A DNA stretch of 64,000 nt from Mycoplasma sp. NEAQ87857 (lineage in GTDB: Bacteria; Bacillota_I; Bacilli_A; Mycoplasmatales; Metamycoplasmataceae), in contig NZ_CP045542.1 of the NCBI RefSeq assembly GCF_009792315.1, positions 1,054,001-1,118,000 of the forward strand, read 5' to 3'. The translations under genes and the position numbers were made by a program. Every line of letters starts with the position of its first letter. Within the stretch, counting starts at the first letter, position 1. Below the pieces are notes generated by a model. The model was given only the letters and a program-made list of their open reading frames with translations. It was not told where the DNA came from and did not search any database. This document shows, piece after piece, positions 45,821 to 58,490 of the stretch.

Positions 45821-46525
45821 TTATTTTGCTAAGTTTAAAGCAATCTCCATCATACGTTTAAATGCAAATTGACGTTCTTCAGCTGAAGTTTCTTTTTGAG
45901 TAATAATGTTATCACTAATTGTTAATAAGCAAGCTGCTTCTTTGTTTAAAACTTCAGCATTGGTAAATAATGCATATGATTCCATTTCAACACATAATGA
46001 TTCTGTTGTAGCAATTCTTTCTTCAACAGGTACTACTGAATAAAATACATCAGATGAATGAACTCTACCTTTGTGTAATGGAATGTTTAAATCATTAGCA
46101 ATTTCTTCGATTTCTTTATTTAATTCTTTACTTGGAAAAGCTAAATTACCACTTTTTCCTAAAGCTAATTTTCTATAAGAATCTCCATCAGCATATGCTT
46201 CAGTTGCTAAAACAACTTCATATAAATCTAAATCTGCTTTATATGATCCTGCTGAACCTATTCTAATAATTCTATCTACATCATAGAATTTATATAACTC
46301 GTATGAATAGATTCCAATTGAAGGACAACCCATTCCACTACCTGCAACAGTAATAGGTTTTCCTTTGTATGTCCCTGTATACATGAACATATTTCTAACT
46401 GAGTTAACTTGTTTAAACCCTGGATCTAAGAAGGTTTCTGCTATAAATTTAGCTCTTAATGGATCTCCTGGCATAATAACTGTTTTTGCTATTTCACCTT
46501 TTTTAGCTTGAATGTGTGGTGTCAT
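45821..46525 (-). CDS. deoD: Purine-nucleoside phosphorylase
   Basis: A 234-residue PNP of the hexameric DeoD type. [13 protein letters not shown] binds phosphate, [12 protein letters not shown] and VEMESYALF bind nucleoside, and the late Asp in TISDN is the purine-contacting acid. It is first gene of the salvage operon. Together with DeoA and DeoC it turns nucleosides from host nucleic acids into bases and glycolytic intermediates. Confidence 0.95.
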   Translation of the reverse strand: MTPHIQAKKGEIAKTVIMPGDPLRAKFIAETFLDPGFKQVNSVRNMFMYTGTYKGKPITVAGSGMGCPSIGIYSYELYKFYDVDRIIRIGSAGSYKADLDLYEVVLATEAYADGDSYRKLALGKSGNLAFPSKELNKEIEEIANDLNIPLHKGRVHSSDVFYSVVPVEERIATTESLCVEMESYALFTNAEVLNKEAACLLTISDNIITQKETSAEERQFAFKRMMEIALNLAK

Positions 46526-46677
46526 AAAAATTTCCTCCTAAATTAAAATTAATTACTTATATATTCTTTGTTATTTATAACAAAGTTCAATCATTATAAT
46601 TTTACCACTTAGTAGATTAAGTGATATACCTGAATCAAATACTATGACCAGTATTCTTTTTAAGAAATTTATTAATT

Positions 46678-47394
46678 TTATTTTGTTTTTGTTTCGTACA
46701 TACTCTCAATAAAGTGTAGTGTCTGATAATTTGATATTTCTTGTTCTTCGTTGAGTCTATTTTTCTTTAAGAAAGAATCACTGATTATTAATCTACCTGA
46801 TTCTTTCTTAAAACCTTTATTTGATCAATTTCTACTATCTTGATTATGTCCATTGATAAAAGAAACTTCTTCAAGTGCATAGCAAGTAAATCTTTGAATT
46901 TGCATTTTTTTGTAATATTCTATAGTTTCAGTTTTCATTGCAGTTTGTTTATTATCAATTGAATAAATTACTTTTAGTAATATGTAATAAAAATCCTTAC
47001 CACTATTGTATTTCTTTTCATAATCAAAATGCAACTTATTTATAGCAGCTACAGCATTATTTTGACTATTTATATTCTCTGTTTTAATATTTATTAAAGC
47101 ATCAAATTTATTGCAAGATAGCACAAAGTCATAACTACTATTTTGCGTTGATTCACCTTCTCTTCAAATAACTCAATCTTTATTATTCTTAAATACATTT
47201 TTAAATTTTTGATATACAAATTCTTCTAAAATGTACCCTAAAGCTGTAGATGTTCTTAAGCAACTATATTTAGATTTCAACAAATTTAAATCTTCTGCTT
47301 TTATTTCTATTTCATAACCATAAACTTTAAAAATATTATCTATTTCTTTCAACAAAACTTCTTTAAGGCTGTTTAATTCTGTTCAATTAATCAT
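46678..47394 (-). CDS. Putative Type II restriction endonuclease paired with C5-methyltransferase
   Basis: A 238-residue protein. It overlaps the end of a cytosine-C5 methyltransferase by 8 bases, a typical restriction-modification arrangement. SSYDFVL followed about ten residues later by INIKTEN resembles the D-(E/D)xK core of PD-(D/E)XK nucleases. Nothing else is recognisable. It starts MINWTELN with TGA as Trp. It would cut DNA not protected by the partner; the site is unknown. Confidence 0.65.
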
Positions 47395-48364
47395 ATTTAA
47401 AAACTTCTTTTATTATTTTAACTATTTCTACTGATAGCTTTGCTGGAACAGCGTTTCCAATTTGTTTTAAGATGTTTGATTTAGTAGATGTAAAAATAAA
47501 ATCATCTGGAAAACTTTGTAATCTTGCAAGTTCTCTTGGTGTCATTACTCTATTTAAAACAGGATGAAGATGCACTCCACCATGGTTTTCTTTAACAGTG
47601 GTTGAAGGCCTATCATAAAATTGACGTCTAAATGCATCAGAGTAGTTTTTCATTGGACTTTTACCTTGAGGAGTTTGTTTAATTTTTTCAATCATTTGAG
47701 CTGTATGTTTTGTGAAAATATGATTAAACTCTTTATTTTCTGGAGCATCTTCTAAGTCATAAATTGCATCTTTAACTGTTTTAATTGGTAATTTAGTTTC
47801 TTTAATTTTATTAATAACTTCAATTACCTTATTCTTATCTTTTTCTTTTGCACCAATAAAGATTACTCTTTCACGTTTTTGAGCAACTCTAAAATTAGAT
47901 GCATCTACTAAAACATATTCTGAATAATAACCAATTTCTTTTAACATTGAAATGATTTTATTAATTACTAATTCACCATCTCTTTCCTTAAAAGATAAGA
48001 TACCTTTAACATTTTCTAAAACGAACAAATTACAATTTGTTCGTTCAATTACATCAATAGTGTATTTATAAAGCTGATTTCTTTCATCATCTTTATCTCT
48101 TTTACCAGCCATTGAGTATCCTTGACAAGGAAAACCACCAATTACAATATCAATTTGATTTTTAAATTTTGCTTCAATTTCTTCTCGAATTTTAAGATCT
48201 GTAATATCTCTTATAGGTTCATTTTTACCATAGTTTAAGTTATAGGTATCTAAAGCAGGTTTTCAAAATTCAACTGAATAAACAATATCAAATCCAGCTT
48301 TAAAAAATCCATAACTTAATCCACCACAACCTGAAAATAAATCAATAACTTTAACTTTCTTCAT
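47387..48364 (-). CDS. dcm: DNA cytosine-C5 methyltransferase
   Basis: A 325-residue Dcm-type enzyme with all main motifs: DLFSGCGGLS (I, SAM), GGFPCQGYS (IV, catalytic Cys), ENVKGIL (VI), VAQKRERVIFIG (VIII) and QIGNAVP (X). The target-recognition stretch between VIII and IX is short, typical of mono-specific Type II enzymes. AAAGGGGGAT precedes the ATG at 48364. Its promoter, a TATAAT, lies inside a perfect dyad at 48381-48407. Confidence 0.93.
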
Positions 48365-48380
48365 TATCCCCCTTTAACTC

Positions 48381-48407
48381 ATTAATTATATAGTGAATAT
48401 AATTAAT
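48381..48407. promoter_or_regulatory. Perfect 11-bp dyad over the methyltransferase promoter
   Basis: ATTAATTATAT and ATATAATTAAT flank a 5-base spacer, 17 bases upstream of the methyltransferase start. A minus-strand TATAAT is part of the dyad, so a protein bound here would block transcription. It could instead end the metalloprotease transcript. Confidence 0.55.
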
Positions 48408-48410
48408 TAT

Positions 48411-51400
48411 TTATGAATGCTGTTTTAAAATTAATGATTTATGATCACTATCTAAATCAAAATAAGGATAAATTGTTTCTCTAGTAGAAGTTGCATTAGA
48501 TGAACTAGTTGTTTTGGTAATAGATTTTCACCCAGGTTCTAATAATTTAACACTAGGTATTGTTAAATCCATATCTAAAATCTCATTCATTTGAGGTTTA
48601 TTATCATTATTTAAATCTTTTCAGAATTTTAATTGATATTTATTAGCTGAATAATTTATCTTAATTTGATTTTGTGTGTAATATTGATAGTATTTTGTTT
48701 CAGGATAAATTCTATTATTAATTTGTCATTCTCTAGTTGTACTTAAGTTATCTCCTGAAGTTAAATTAGCTCCTTTATCAATTTCTTTGTGACCAAAGAA
48801 ATTAAAAGTATCTTGATATTTAATCAATGTGCTTGATAAAATAGTTCCATCACTTATAGCAACTATTCCTGAAGCTTCTTTATTAGGTAAATATCCTATA
48901 GCATCAAAATATAAAATATCTTGTCCTGAATTAGCAAATGATATTTTATATTTTGAATTTTGTAAAACCTCTTGATTTGAGTCTCTAAATATAACTTGAG
49001 CAACTGATTTTCCATAACCCATATAATCTAAATATAAATCATAAAATTCCCTAGTTCTATCATTACTTCTATTAGCATCAAAAGTATGTATTTGATTGCT
49101 TGAAGGACTAGATGCATTAGCTTTTTCAGTGTATAAAAATGTATCAAATTTAAATACATTATTAGGATACATTATGCTATTTTCATTAAATAAATTAGGA
49201 TAATTAAATAAATTAAGTGCATAAACTTTTGATCAATCTTCAGAATATGCATTTGGATAAACATTAGTTTTTCCTCCATTAAATGCATAAGTACCATAAA
49301 AATTAATATCAGTTGGTTTAGAAAATAAATTAACACTTCCTTGATTTTTCATATCAAAATAAGGTTCATAACCAAATTTGGTATATTCTCTAGCAAGTAA
49401 TTCATCCATTCCATAACTATAAGCTAATGAATGATTATTTAATAATAATCCTTCATTAACAAAAGGTGAGATTGTATAAATTGGATTATTGATACCATTA
49501 AATGAATAAACAACACCTTCATTACCAATTCTTCATAAATCATGTAAGCTTAAATTATTTCACAAAGTAATATTAGAAGTATCTGCTTGTAAGGTATTAG
49601 AATATAACTTTCTTAATTTATTAAGATCTAAATATCCCACTTTATCAAAATCAAAATTTAATAAAGTTTTAAATTTATCAACAAAAGTTTTATTTCATAA
49701 TTTAGGTAACAATTTACCATCTTGATTTTCAACTAATTCAATATTTTGGACATTATTAATAGTGTTATCTTTCTTAATAGCTGTTCTTAAATAAATATAA
49801 GCTCAAAAGTGCATATATTCATGGAATAAAGTTGGCATTAATTTATAAACTAATAAATTAGCTGGCACATTAGAATAAGTTGCTGGATTAATTGATAAAT
49901 AAATTGATCTAGTTTCATTAATATATGCACCATCAGTACCTAAAGGTTGAGCTTCAGTGAAATTAATATAAATATTTCTTAAATAATGAACTTCTGGACC
50001 AAAAGAAATCTTACGCTTAAATTCTTGAGCTAAAGTAACTAAACCACTAGCTCCTAAAAAATAATTATGTCCTGGAATTTTAAATTCAATAAATTTAATA
50101 CCTGTATAGTTATCGACATATTCTAAGTATTCTTTTTGGCCTTGGAACATCTTTGTTGTAACAGAATTTACACCATTAGTTGCATTAATGTCTACACTTG
50201 CTAAGCTTCTATCTTGATCAAAACTTGAAAATGCATTATCTGCAATTTTAACTAATTCATTTTTAGGTTGTTTTAATTTAGTTTCTAAATTAATTAACTC
50301 TTTTAATGAATAATTATTTAATTGTTCATTAGTAAATTGGTTATTATCAAGTTTTAAAATTTTATTTATAAACTGAACTTTTAATTCTTTTTCATCTTGA
50401 ATCTTATCTAAGAATTTTTGTTTAACTTGATTTAATTGCTCTGTTGTTTTACTATTTAAATCATCAATTGTTAAATTGCCTTTAATTTCAATTTGACTAT
50501 ATAATTGCTTGATTTGAGCAATTAAATTATTTTTAGCTGATTGTGCTAAAGCAGAAATTAAGCTGTTAACTTTGCTTTCTAAATTAGTTAAATCTTCTAA
50601 TGATTTAGCATTTTGAATTTCATTATTTAAATTTTGATTATTTAATTTTGCAGCTTTATTTAATAATTGAACTCTTAAAAGTTCTACTTCTTTTTTTGAT
50701 TCATTTATTAATTGCTCTTTAATTTCTAATAATCTATTGTAATCTAACTCGTTGATATTATTTAAGTTAAATTGAGCTTTATTTTTGATATGGTTATATA
50801 TTAATTGTATAAATTGTTTTAACTTATCTTTTTCACGTTGAAGATCCAATAATTGTAAGACTCTAGCTTTGATTAAATTTAGTTCTTGCTTATTTTGAGC
50901 TTGATTAATTTGATTTTCTAATTCTAAATCGTTTAATGAACTAACTTGATTAATTAATTGAGTTTTAACATTAGTTAATTCATTTTGAATTTCTACCTCA
51001 ATTGTATTTATCAAGCTTTTAGCTTGTTTAGAATTTGTAACAGCATTTATTGCAGCATCAAATCTATTAGGGTTATCTAATTGATATCTTAAAACATAAA
51101 GTTTAGCTTTTAAATTATTCAATTCATTTTGTTTATTATTTTCTTGCATTTTAGCTTGATTAAAATCTTGTTGCAATGATTGAATCATTTGCTTTAAATT
51201 AGTAAGATTGATACTATTAATATCTTTATTTAAAATTGTACTTATATTATTAATTTTATTTGATAAAGAATTATTTGAATTATTAAAATAGCTATCAATA
51301 CTTTGTTTTAAAGTGCTAAATTGATTTTTAAGATCGTTTAATTCTTCTTGTTTATTATCTACTGGTTTAGGATTAATAGGTTCTGGTTTTACTGGTTTAG

Positions 51401-51488
51401 GTTGATTAGTATTAGTATTAAAACAACTAGTAGCTAATAAAACAAAATTAGTTGATAAGATTATTGGTATAACTTTTTTTAGTTTCAT
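48411..51488 (-). CDS. Coiled-coil zinc-metalloprotease-like lipoprotein
   Basis: A 1,025-residue lipoprotein with lipobox LLATSC (Cys22), a Pro/Lys-rich tether and about 400 residues of Gln/Asn/Lys-rich coiled coil. A globular region follows with HEYMHF (an HExxH zinc motif) near residue 560, preceded by a helix LLVYKLMPTLF. A candidate third ligand lies in LAREYTKFGYEPYF about 120 residues later. The C-terminal 300 residues are Tyr/Asn/Phe-rich. It is likely a surface peptidase acting on host or self proteins. The stop is 46 bases before the methyltransferase start on the same strand. The protease family is not identified. Confidence 0.78.
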
Positions 51489-51506
51489 TTTTTCCTTTAT
51501 TTAAAG

Positions 51507-51533
51507 AAAAAACTACTGTAAAAGTAGTTTTTT
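51507..51533 (-). terminator. Terminator of valS-folD-pfkA
   Basis: AAAAAACTACT pairs with AGTAGTTTTTT around a short loop, beginning at the base after the pfkA stop codon. Confidence 0.87.
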
Positions 51534-52511
51534 CTATTTTACTTGGCTAAGTTTTGAGAATTTAATAGCTTTTTCTCTATTGTTTAATTTAGAAGTGTTT
51601 TCCATATCTAAAGCTTGTAAAATAGGAACTCCTACAATATCATTTTTGATCATTCCAATTGCTAATCCACTTTTTCCTTGCATTAAGAATTCTACCGCTT
51701 TCATTCCCATTAAAGTTGCAAGAATTCTTTCTTGAGCACTAGGGGTTCCTCCACGTTGAATGTGGTTTAATGGATTAACTCTTGTATCTCATTTTGTAGC
51801 TGCTTGAATAACACTAGCTAATTCATTTACGTTGTAGCATTTTTCTGATACTACAATAATAATACTTCTTCTACCTTCTTGTTTAGTTAATTCTAAAGCT
51901 TTAGCTGCAACTTCTTCAGCTGAAGGTTTGTGTTCAGGTGTTAAAATCATTTCTGCACCTGTAGCTAAACCTGAATATAAAGCTAAATCAGCACAATTAT
52001 TTCCCATCACTTCAACTAGCATAATACGTTGATGACTTTTAGCTGTATCTCTAATTTTATCAACAGCATCAACAATAGTATTTAAAGCTGTATCATATCC
52101 AATTGTATAATCACTTGAAGCAATATCATTATCAATAGTTCCAGGAAGTCCAATTGTTTTTACACCTAATTCGTGTAATAATTGAGCTCCCGCATAGCTT
52201 CCATCTCCACCAACAACTACTAAAGCATCAATTCCACGCTCTTTTAAGTTATTTGCAGCAACTTGTCTTACTTCAAGTTGTTTAAATTCTGGAAATCTTG
52301 CAGAATAAATAAATGTTCCACCTTGATTAATGTAGCTATCTACATCAACCATATCTGCACTAACAATATTATTGTTGTATAAACCTTTGTATCCTTCATA
52401 AACTAAAAAAGCTTCTAATCCATTTGCTTTAGCTGATTTAACTACTGCTCTAACAGCATTGTTCATTCCTGGAGCATCACCACCAGAAGTTAAAATTGCA
52501 ATTTTTCTCAT
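51534..52511 (-). CDS. pfkA: 6-phosphofructokinase
   Basis: A 325-residue ATP-dependent phosphofructokinase. GGDAPGMNNAV and GGDGSYAGA bind ATP, and GLPGTIDNDI holds the catalytic Asp with GTID. It commits fructose 6-phosphate to glycolysis, the main energy source of mycoplasmas. It starts 9 bases after folD and ends against a terminator. Confidence 0.95.
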
Positions 52512-52520
52512 TGTTTCTCC

Positions 52521-53351
52521 TTATTTAAAAATATCAATTAAGTTTTTTAATAAACATACTACAGTCATAGGACCAACTCCTCCAGGAACTGGAGTAATAG
52601 CTGATACTTTATCTTTAACTGATTCAAAATCTACATCACCATGAATTTCAGTAGTGATTTTATCATCTAAGTTAGTTCCAACATCAATCACTATAGCACC
52701 AGGTTTAACATTTTTAGCTTTAATATATTTTGCTACCCCAATAGCTACAATAACTATATCACCACTTTCAATACCTTTAATACCAGTATTTTCATCATAA
52801 GTAGCAACATTAGCTCCTTGACGTTTAATAATGTGTGCTAGAGGTTTTCCTACAAGATGGCTTCTTCCAACCACACACACTTTTTTACCTTTAACATCAA
52901 TATTATAATGGTCCATTAATTCTAATACAGCTCTTGCTGTTGCTGGAACAAAGTGTTTTTCACCATTATCATTATATAGCTTAAATTCATTTTTAGTACT
53001 TAATCCATCAACATCTTTATCGTATGGAACAGCATCTAAGATAACTTGAGTAGGAATGTGTTCTGGAAGTGGTAATTGAATAATTACACCATCTGAATAA
53101 TCATTAATATCATCTAATTTTTGTAATAATCTATTTTGAGTAATATTTTCACGATATTTATATAATTTACCTTCAATTCCTAATTTTTCACATTGTTTTA
53201 ATTTGTGTTCAATATATTTATTTGAAGCAGGATTATCACCTACTTGAACAATAGCTAGTCTTGGTTTTCTAGCTAAATCAAGTGCTTTAAGTTCTTTTTT
53301 TAATTTAGTTAGCTCTTTTTTAGCTAATTCTTTTCCACTTAATATTTGCAT
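52521..53351 (-). CDS. folD: Methylene-THF dehydrogenase / methenyl-THF cyclohydrolase
   Basis: A 276-residue bifunctional FolD that interconverts one-carbon folates. NPASNKYIEHK with its catalytic Lys, VIIQLPLPEH, GRSHLVGKP and TPVPGGVGPMTV are the family motifs. Its start overlaps the valS end by 13 bases, so the two are translationally coupled. Confidence 0.95.
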   Translation of the reverse strand: MQILSGKELAKKELTKLKKELKALDLARKPRLAIVQVGDNPASNKYIEHKLKQCEKLGIEGKLYKYRENITQNRLLQKLDDINDYSDGVIIQLPLPEHIPTQVILDAVPYDKDVDGLSTKNEFKLYNDNGEKHFVPATARAVLELMDHYNIDVKGKKVCVVGRSHLVGKPLAHIIKRQGANVATYDENTGIKGIESGDIVIVAIGVAKYIKAKNVKPGAIVIDVGTNLDDKITTEIHGDVDFESVKDKVSAITPVPGGVGPMTVVCLLKNLIDIFK

Positions 53352-55828
53352 TTTAATTCCTCCTCGTATTTAACAAGGTCTTTTTGATATTTATCTAATT
53401 TTTCTTTTTCAAGTTCCACTTTTTCTTTTGGTGCTTTTTTAACAAAGTTTTCATTGCTTAAAATATTTTGTGCTCTTGTTATTTCTTTGTTTAAAAATTC
53501 TATTTTTTCAATTAATAATTTTTTATTCTTTTGCTTCATTTCATCAGTTAATTGAATAAAAATACTATTATTTTGCAATCTAATTAAATAATCATTGTTT
53601 TTTACTAAATTAGCATTAGCTAATTTAGTAATTGAATCAATAGTTTGATCATTTAATTGGTTCATTGATCAATAATTTAATACTTCTTTTTTAGAAACTT
53701 GATTATCTTCACGATATTTTCTTAATTCAGTTACTATTTCAATAATTTCATCAATATAAGCTACATTTTCATTTAATTCTAGTTCTGGTCAAGATTGCTC
53801 TAATAATTCTTGATCAAAAATTTCGCCATAAATTCTATCGGTAATAAATGGCATAAATGGATGTAGGATTATTAATGATTTTTTAAGAACTTCTAATGCA
53901 CCTTTTTTAGATGGGATGGTTTTTAATAATTCAATATATCAACCACTAAGATCGTTGAAAATATAACGATAAATTTCACTTCCCATAACAGCAAAATCAT
54001 AGTTTTGCATTGACTTATCGATTTTTTCTGATAATAAATAAAGTTTATTTAAAATTCACTTATCAGCATCAGTATATTCAGCATTATTATCATCTTGCAT
54101 TTCTGAAATATATTTAGCTATATTTCATAATTTATTATTAACTCTTCAAGCACTTTCAACTTTTTCAGTTGAGAATTTAATATCCATACCTGGAGAAGTG
54201 TTAGTAATTAAGAATCATCTTAAAGCATCTGATCCATATTTTTCAATCATATCCATTGGGTCTACACCATTATTTAATGATTTAGACATTTTTCTACCTT
54301 GAGCATCTCTAATTAACCCATGAAGTAATAAATCATCAAATGGTTTTTGATCCATAAATTCTAAACCAAAGAAGTACATTCTAGCAACTCAGAAAAAGAT
54401 AATGTCATAACCCGTAACTAATAAGCTATATGGATAATATCTTTTTAAATTATCATTTGCTTTTGGTCATCCTAAGAAAGTAAATGGAGCAATTCCAGAT
54501 GAAAATCAAGTATCTAAAACATCAGGATCTTGAACTCAATCTCCTTCAGGTTTAGTTTCTTGGACTTTGATATTTCCATCTTTGTCATATCAAGCAGGAA
54601 TTCTATGACCTCATCATAACTGTCTTGAAATAGTTCAATCATGCACATTTTCCATTCATTGTTGCATTGTTAATCTAAATCTTTTAGGGAAGAAATTAAC
54701 TGTATCTTCACTATCAAGATTATTTAAAATTAAATCTCTAAAGTGATCCATTTTAACAAATCATTGTGGAAGAACTAAAGTTTCAACAACACTTTTTGAT
54801 CTATCACTAATACCTACATTTGAGATAGTTTTTTCAATTTTTTCAATAAATCCATTATCTAATAAATATTGACCAATTTTTTCTCTAGCTTCAAAACGTT
54901 CAAGACCATGGAAAATACTATCTTTAGCATTTATAAAACCTTTTTTATCAATGGTTTCAATAATTTCAAGATTTAATTTTTGAATAATATCAATATCACT
55001 TTCAGCATGAGCACTTAATTTCATTAAACCTGATCCAAAATCAATATCTACATACTCATCAGTGATAATAGGTAATTCTTTTTTAGTTAAAGGATGAATT
55101 ACACTTTTACCTAATAAATTTAAGTATCTTTCATCATTAGGATTAAATACAACTGCAACATCACTTAAAAGAGTTTCAGTTCTTACTGTAGCAATAGTTA
55201 AATATTTATCACTATCTTTAATTGGATATTTGATGTAATACATCTTTTGTTCCATTGGTTCATTATTAACTTCAATATTTGATAAAGCTGTTTGCAATTG
55301 AACATCTCAATTGATTGCTCTAACACCTTTATAGATAAGACCTTTATTGTATAAATCAATGAACACTTTTGTAACTGCTTTATTAGCTTCTTCATCTAAA
55401 GTAAAACGTTCATTTTTATAATCTAAAGCCAATCCAATGGTTGATCATTGCTTTCTAAATAAAGCTGCGTACTCATCTTTTCATTCTCAAATTTTATCTA
55501 GGAATTTTTCTCTACCTAAATCATGTCTTGTTAATCCTGACATCTTATAAATTTCATTTTCAACTTTACTTTGAGTAGCTATTCCAGCATGATCCATTCC
55601 AGGAAGCCACATAACATCAAATCCATTAAGTTTTTTATATCTAATGATAGTATCAGGAATATAAACATCTAATGCATGTCCTAAGTGTAATTTCCCAGTA
55701 ACATTAGGTGGAGGTAGTAAGATTGAAAAAGGTTTTTTACTTAAATCGTGTGTTGAAAAATATTCTTTTTCTTGTCATTTTTGATCTATACCTTGTTCAA
55801 CTAATTTGTGATTATAATCTTTATTCAT
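53339..55828 (-). CDS. valS: Valyl-tRNA synthetase
   Basis: An 829-residue class I synthetase. [14 protein letters not shown] contains the HIGH motif, an editing domain follows with the DFGSG-type segment, [12 protein letters not shown] is the KMSKS loop, and the C-terminal ~100 residues are the tRNA-binding coiled coil. AAGGAG precedes the ATG and TATAAT lies upstream. Many TGA Trp codons are read through. It heads valS-folD-pfkA and is divergent from gpsA. Confidence 0.94.
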
Positions 55829-56029
55829 TTCACTCCTTTGTGTAAAAAAGCATTAATTATACAATATTTAAATGTATTTATATTATAAATTATTCTAATT
55901 TTTATATAAATTTATAATGAAAAAAGCACTATATTTCATTAAAAAACTATGTATTTTGTCTATTTTGCTATATTAAATTTGTTTTTTACCTTTGTTAATT
56001 TCTAAATTTTAAATATTAATATAAAACAT

Positions 56030-56035
56030 TATAAT
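56030..56035 (+). promoter_or_regulatory. -10 box of gpsA, six bases before its ATG
   Basis: TATAAT followed by TAAAGT and the ATG at 56042. No AGGAGG-like site lies upstream of the start within the short leader, so a leaderless message is likely. Confidence 0.65.
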
Positions 56036-56041
56036 TAAAGT

Positions 56042-57052
56042 ATGAGTAAAAAAAGAAAATTTGGTTTTATTGGTACTGGTGCTTGGTCTAGTGCTTTAGC
56101 GAATGTTTTAGTAACTAATGGACATGAAGTTATGATGTATGGTATCAATAAAGATGAAATACAAGCAATAAACAACGGTAATAATTATAGATATTTTGGT
56201 TCTAGTGATTTTAACGATAAAGAGTTAATTTCAGCTACTAATGATTTAAAAGAATTAGTAAGTAATTCTAATACAATTGTTCTTGGTATCCCTTCTAAAT
56301 CAATGAAAGTGGTATTAAAACACTTACAAAAGAATATTAAATATAGAAAGATTGATATCATCAATCTTTCAAAAGGGATTGAACCTAATAGTGAATTATT
56401 ATTTTCAGAGTTCATTAAAAAGAGATTTAAAGGTAATTTAAAAAACCTAGCTACCTTTATAGGTCCAAGTTATGCTTCTGAAGTATTCCAAAATGAGCTA
56501 ACAATGATTAATATTGTGTCAGATAATCAAGAATATATGGATTCTTTAGTTAAATACTTCAATAATAGCTACTTTAAATTAATACCTTCAACCAATGTTA
56601 TTGGTGCAGAGATGTTTGCTGCATTAAAAAACGTTTTAGCAATAGGATTAGGTATTATTAGCTACAAACATAGTGGTAAAAATACTCAATCAGCAATGCT
56701 TACTATTGGTATTAATGAAATTTTAAAAATCTATCAAAGCTTATATCCAAATGATTTTAATATATTTGCTGGATTAGATTTTTCAGGTATTGGAGATGTT
56801 ATTTTAACTTGTACATCAGATAAAAGCAGAAACTTTACTTTAGGTTATGAAATTGCTGAATTTGGATTAAAAAGTACATTAGAGAAAAACAAAACAACTA
56901 TTGAAGGTTTTGAAACTGCTAAAACACTTGATAAATTGCTTAAAAAACATGAAATCGAAGCTCCATTTTTTGCAAGTATTATTGAAGTTATTTTAAAAGG
57001 TAAAAATCCATTTAAAATAACAGACTTTTTAACAAATAGTAAAAAGTACTAA
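56042..57052 (+). CDS. gpsA: Glycerol-3-phosphate dehydrogenase [NAD(P)+]
   Basis: A 336-residue enzyme making glycerol 3-phosphate for lipids from dihydroxyacetone phosphate. FIGTGAWSSALA is the dinucleotide loop, FIGPSYASEV and ALKNVLAIGLGI hold substrate and catalytic Lys residues, and a helical C-terminal domain follows. Length is normal. The next gene, tig, starts 88 bases later with its own ribosome site. Confidence 0.94.
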   Translation: MSKKRKFGFIGTGAWSSALANVLVTNGHEVMMYGINKDEIQAINNGNNYRYFGSSDFNDKELISATNDLKELVSNSNTIVLGIPSKSMKVVLKHLQKNIKYRKIDIINLSKGIEPNSELLFSEFIKKRFKGNLKNLATFIGPSYASEVFQNELTMINIVSDNQEYMDSLVKYFNNSYFKLIPSTNVIGAEMFAALKNVLAIGLGIISYKHSGKNTQSAMLTIGINEILKIYQSLYPNDFNIFAGLDFSGIGDVILTCTSDKSRNFTLGYEIAEFGLKSTLEKNKTTIEGFETAKTLDKLLKKHEIEAPFFASIIEVILKGKNPFKITDFLTNSKKY

Positions 57053-57140
57053 TATAGCTGTAGTATTTATAAAATATTAAAAAATAATATAAAATATAAA
57101 ATATATTTTTGCATTTGTGCAATAAATTAAAGGAGAAATT

Positions 57141-58445
57141 ATGAAACACACACTAAATAATGAAAATAGTGAAGTAGTTATATCATTATCTGTATCAAAA
57201 GATGATCTTGCTTCACTAGTAGATAAAAACATTGAAAAAGCAGCTAAAAAAGTTAAAATTAATGGATACCGTCCAGGAAAAGCTCCTTTAGCAAAAGCGA
57301 TACAATATGTTGATAAAGAAGACTGCTACAGAAGAGCATTAGGTCAAATCTCTGAAAAAGAATTTCCAAATGTTGCTAAATACATTGAAGAAAATAAATT
57401 AACAGTTGCTGAATTAGTTTCTGTAAGTGAAAATGTGCTTGAAAATGGTGATTTATCACTTGAATACAAATACAGCATTTTCCCTGATTTTTCAGTTGTT
57501 GATTTTAAATCATTAGATGTTAAAGTACAATCAATTGAAGTTACTGAAGAAGAAATCAAAGAATACAAAAATAAATTATTAGATTCATTATCAGTTTATG
57601 TTGACGCAAAAGAAGGTCAAACAACAGCTAATGGAGATAAATTAGTTATTGATTTTAAAGGGTTTATTGATAATGAGCCATTTGAAGGTGGAGAAGCTGA
57701 AGGATATGAATTACAATTAGGTTCACATAGCTTCATTAAAGGATTTGAAGAACAACTTTTAGATAAACCTCTTGGATGAAGTGGATCAATTAATGTTACT
57801 TTCCCAGAAGATTACTTCTCAGAAGCTTTCCAAGGTAAAGAAGCAGTATTTGATGTTACAATTCATTCATTTACTAAACTTCAAACATTTGAAGTTACAG
57901 AAGAAAATGTTAAATTATTTGGTTTAAATAATGTTAGCTCAGTAGAAGAATTTGATAAATGAATTTCAAACAAAGTTAAATTAGAAAGATTATTTGATGT
58001 ATGTATGAAATTTAAATCAGATTTATCTGATGAAATTTTCTCAAAATATTCAATCCACATTCACCCTAACTTCTTATCAAACACAATTAATAAATTAAAA
58101 AATGATTTCAAAGCAACATTAACTCAATACAAAATTAAGAAAACTGAATACTTAAAATTAATCAAAATGTCTGAAGAAGACTTAGAAAAACAATTTACCA
58201 AAGAAGCATTAAAAATTGTTTCTCACCAATTAGTGGAAGTTTTCTTAGCACAAAAAATTGAATTTAAACCTACAAAAGAAGAGCTTGAAGCTTTAGCAGA
58301 TAAATTAGCTGAAAAGAACTTATCAACAGGTAATGCAATGTTAGATAACTTAGCATTCTTACAATTCATGACCAAAGTAGTTGCTTTAGTATCAGAAGAA
58401 AAATCTCAAGAATTAACTAAAGCATTTGATGCATTATTACAATAA
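57141..58445 (+). CDS. tig: Trigger factor chaperone
   Basis: A 434-residue ribosome-bound chaperone with peptidyl-prolyl isomerase activity. The ribosome-binding signature reads NGYRPGKAP (usual GFRxGK), the FKBP-like domain covers about residues 150-245 (FKGFIDNEPFEGG), and helical arms follow. AAAGGAGAAATT precedes the ATG. TGA Trp codons occur in the middle region. A terminator follows directly. Confidence 0.94.
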
Positions 58446-58454
58446 TTATTAAAT

Positions 58455-58490
58455 AAAAAATGTATAAGTAATTAAACTTATACATTTTTT
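58455..58490. terminator. Shared terminator of tig and the ABC exporter
   Basis: AAAAAATGTATAAGT pairs with ACTTATACATTTTTT around a short loop between two convergent genes. Confidence 0.87.
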
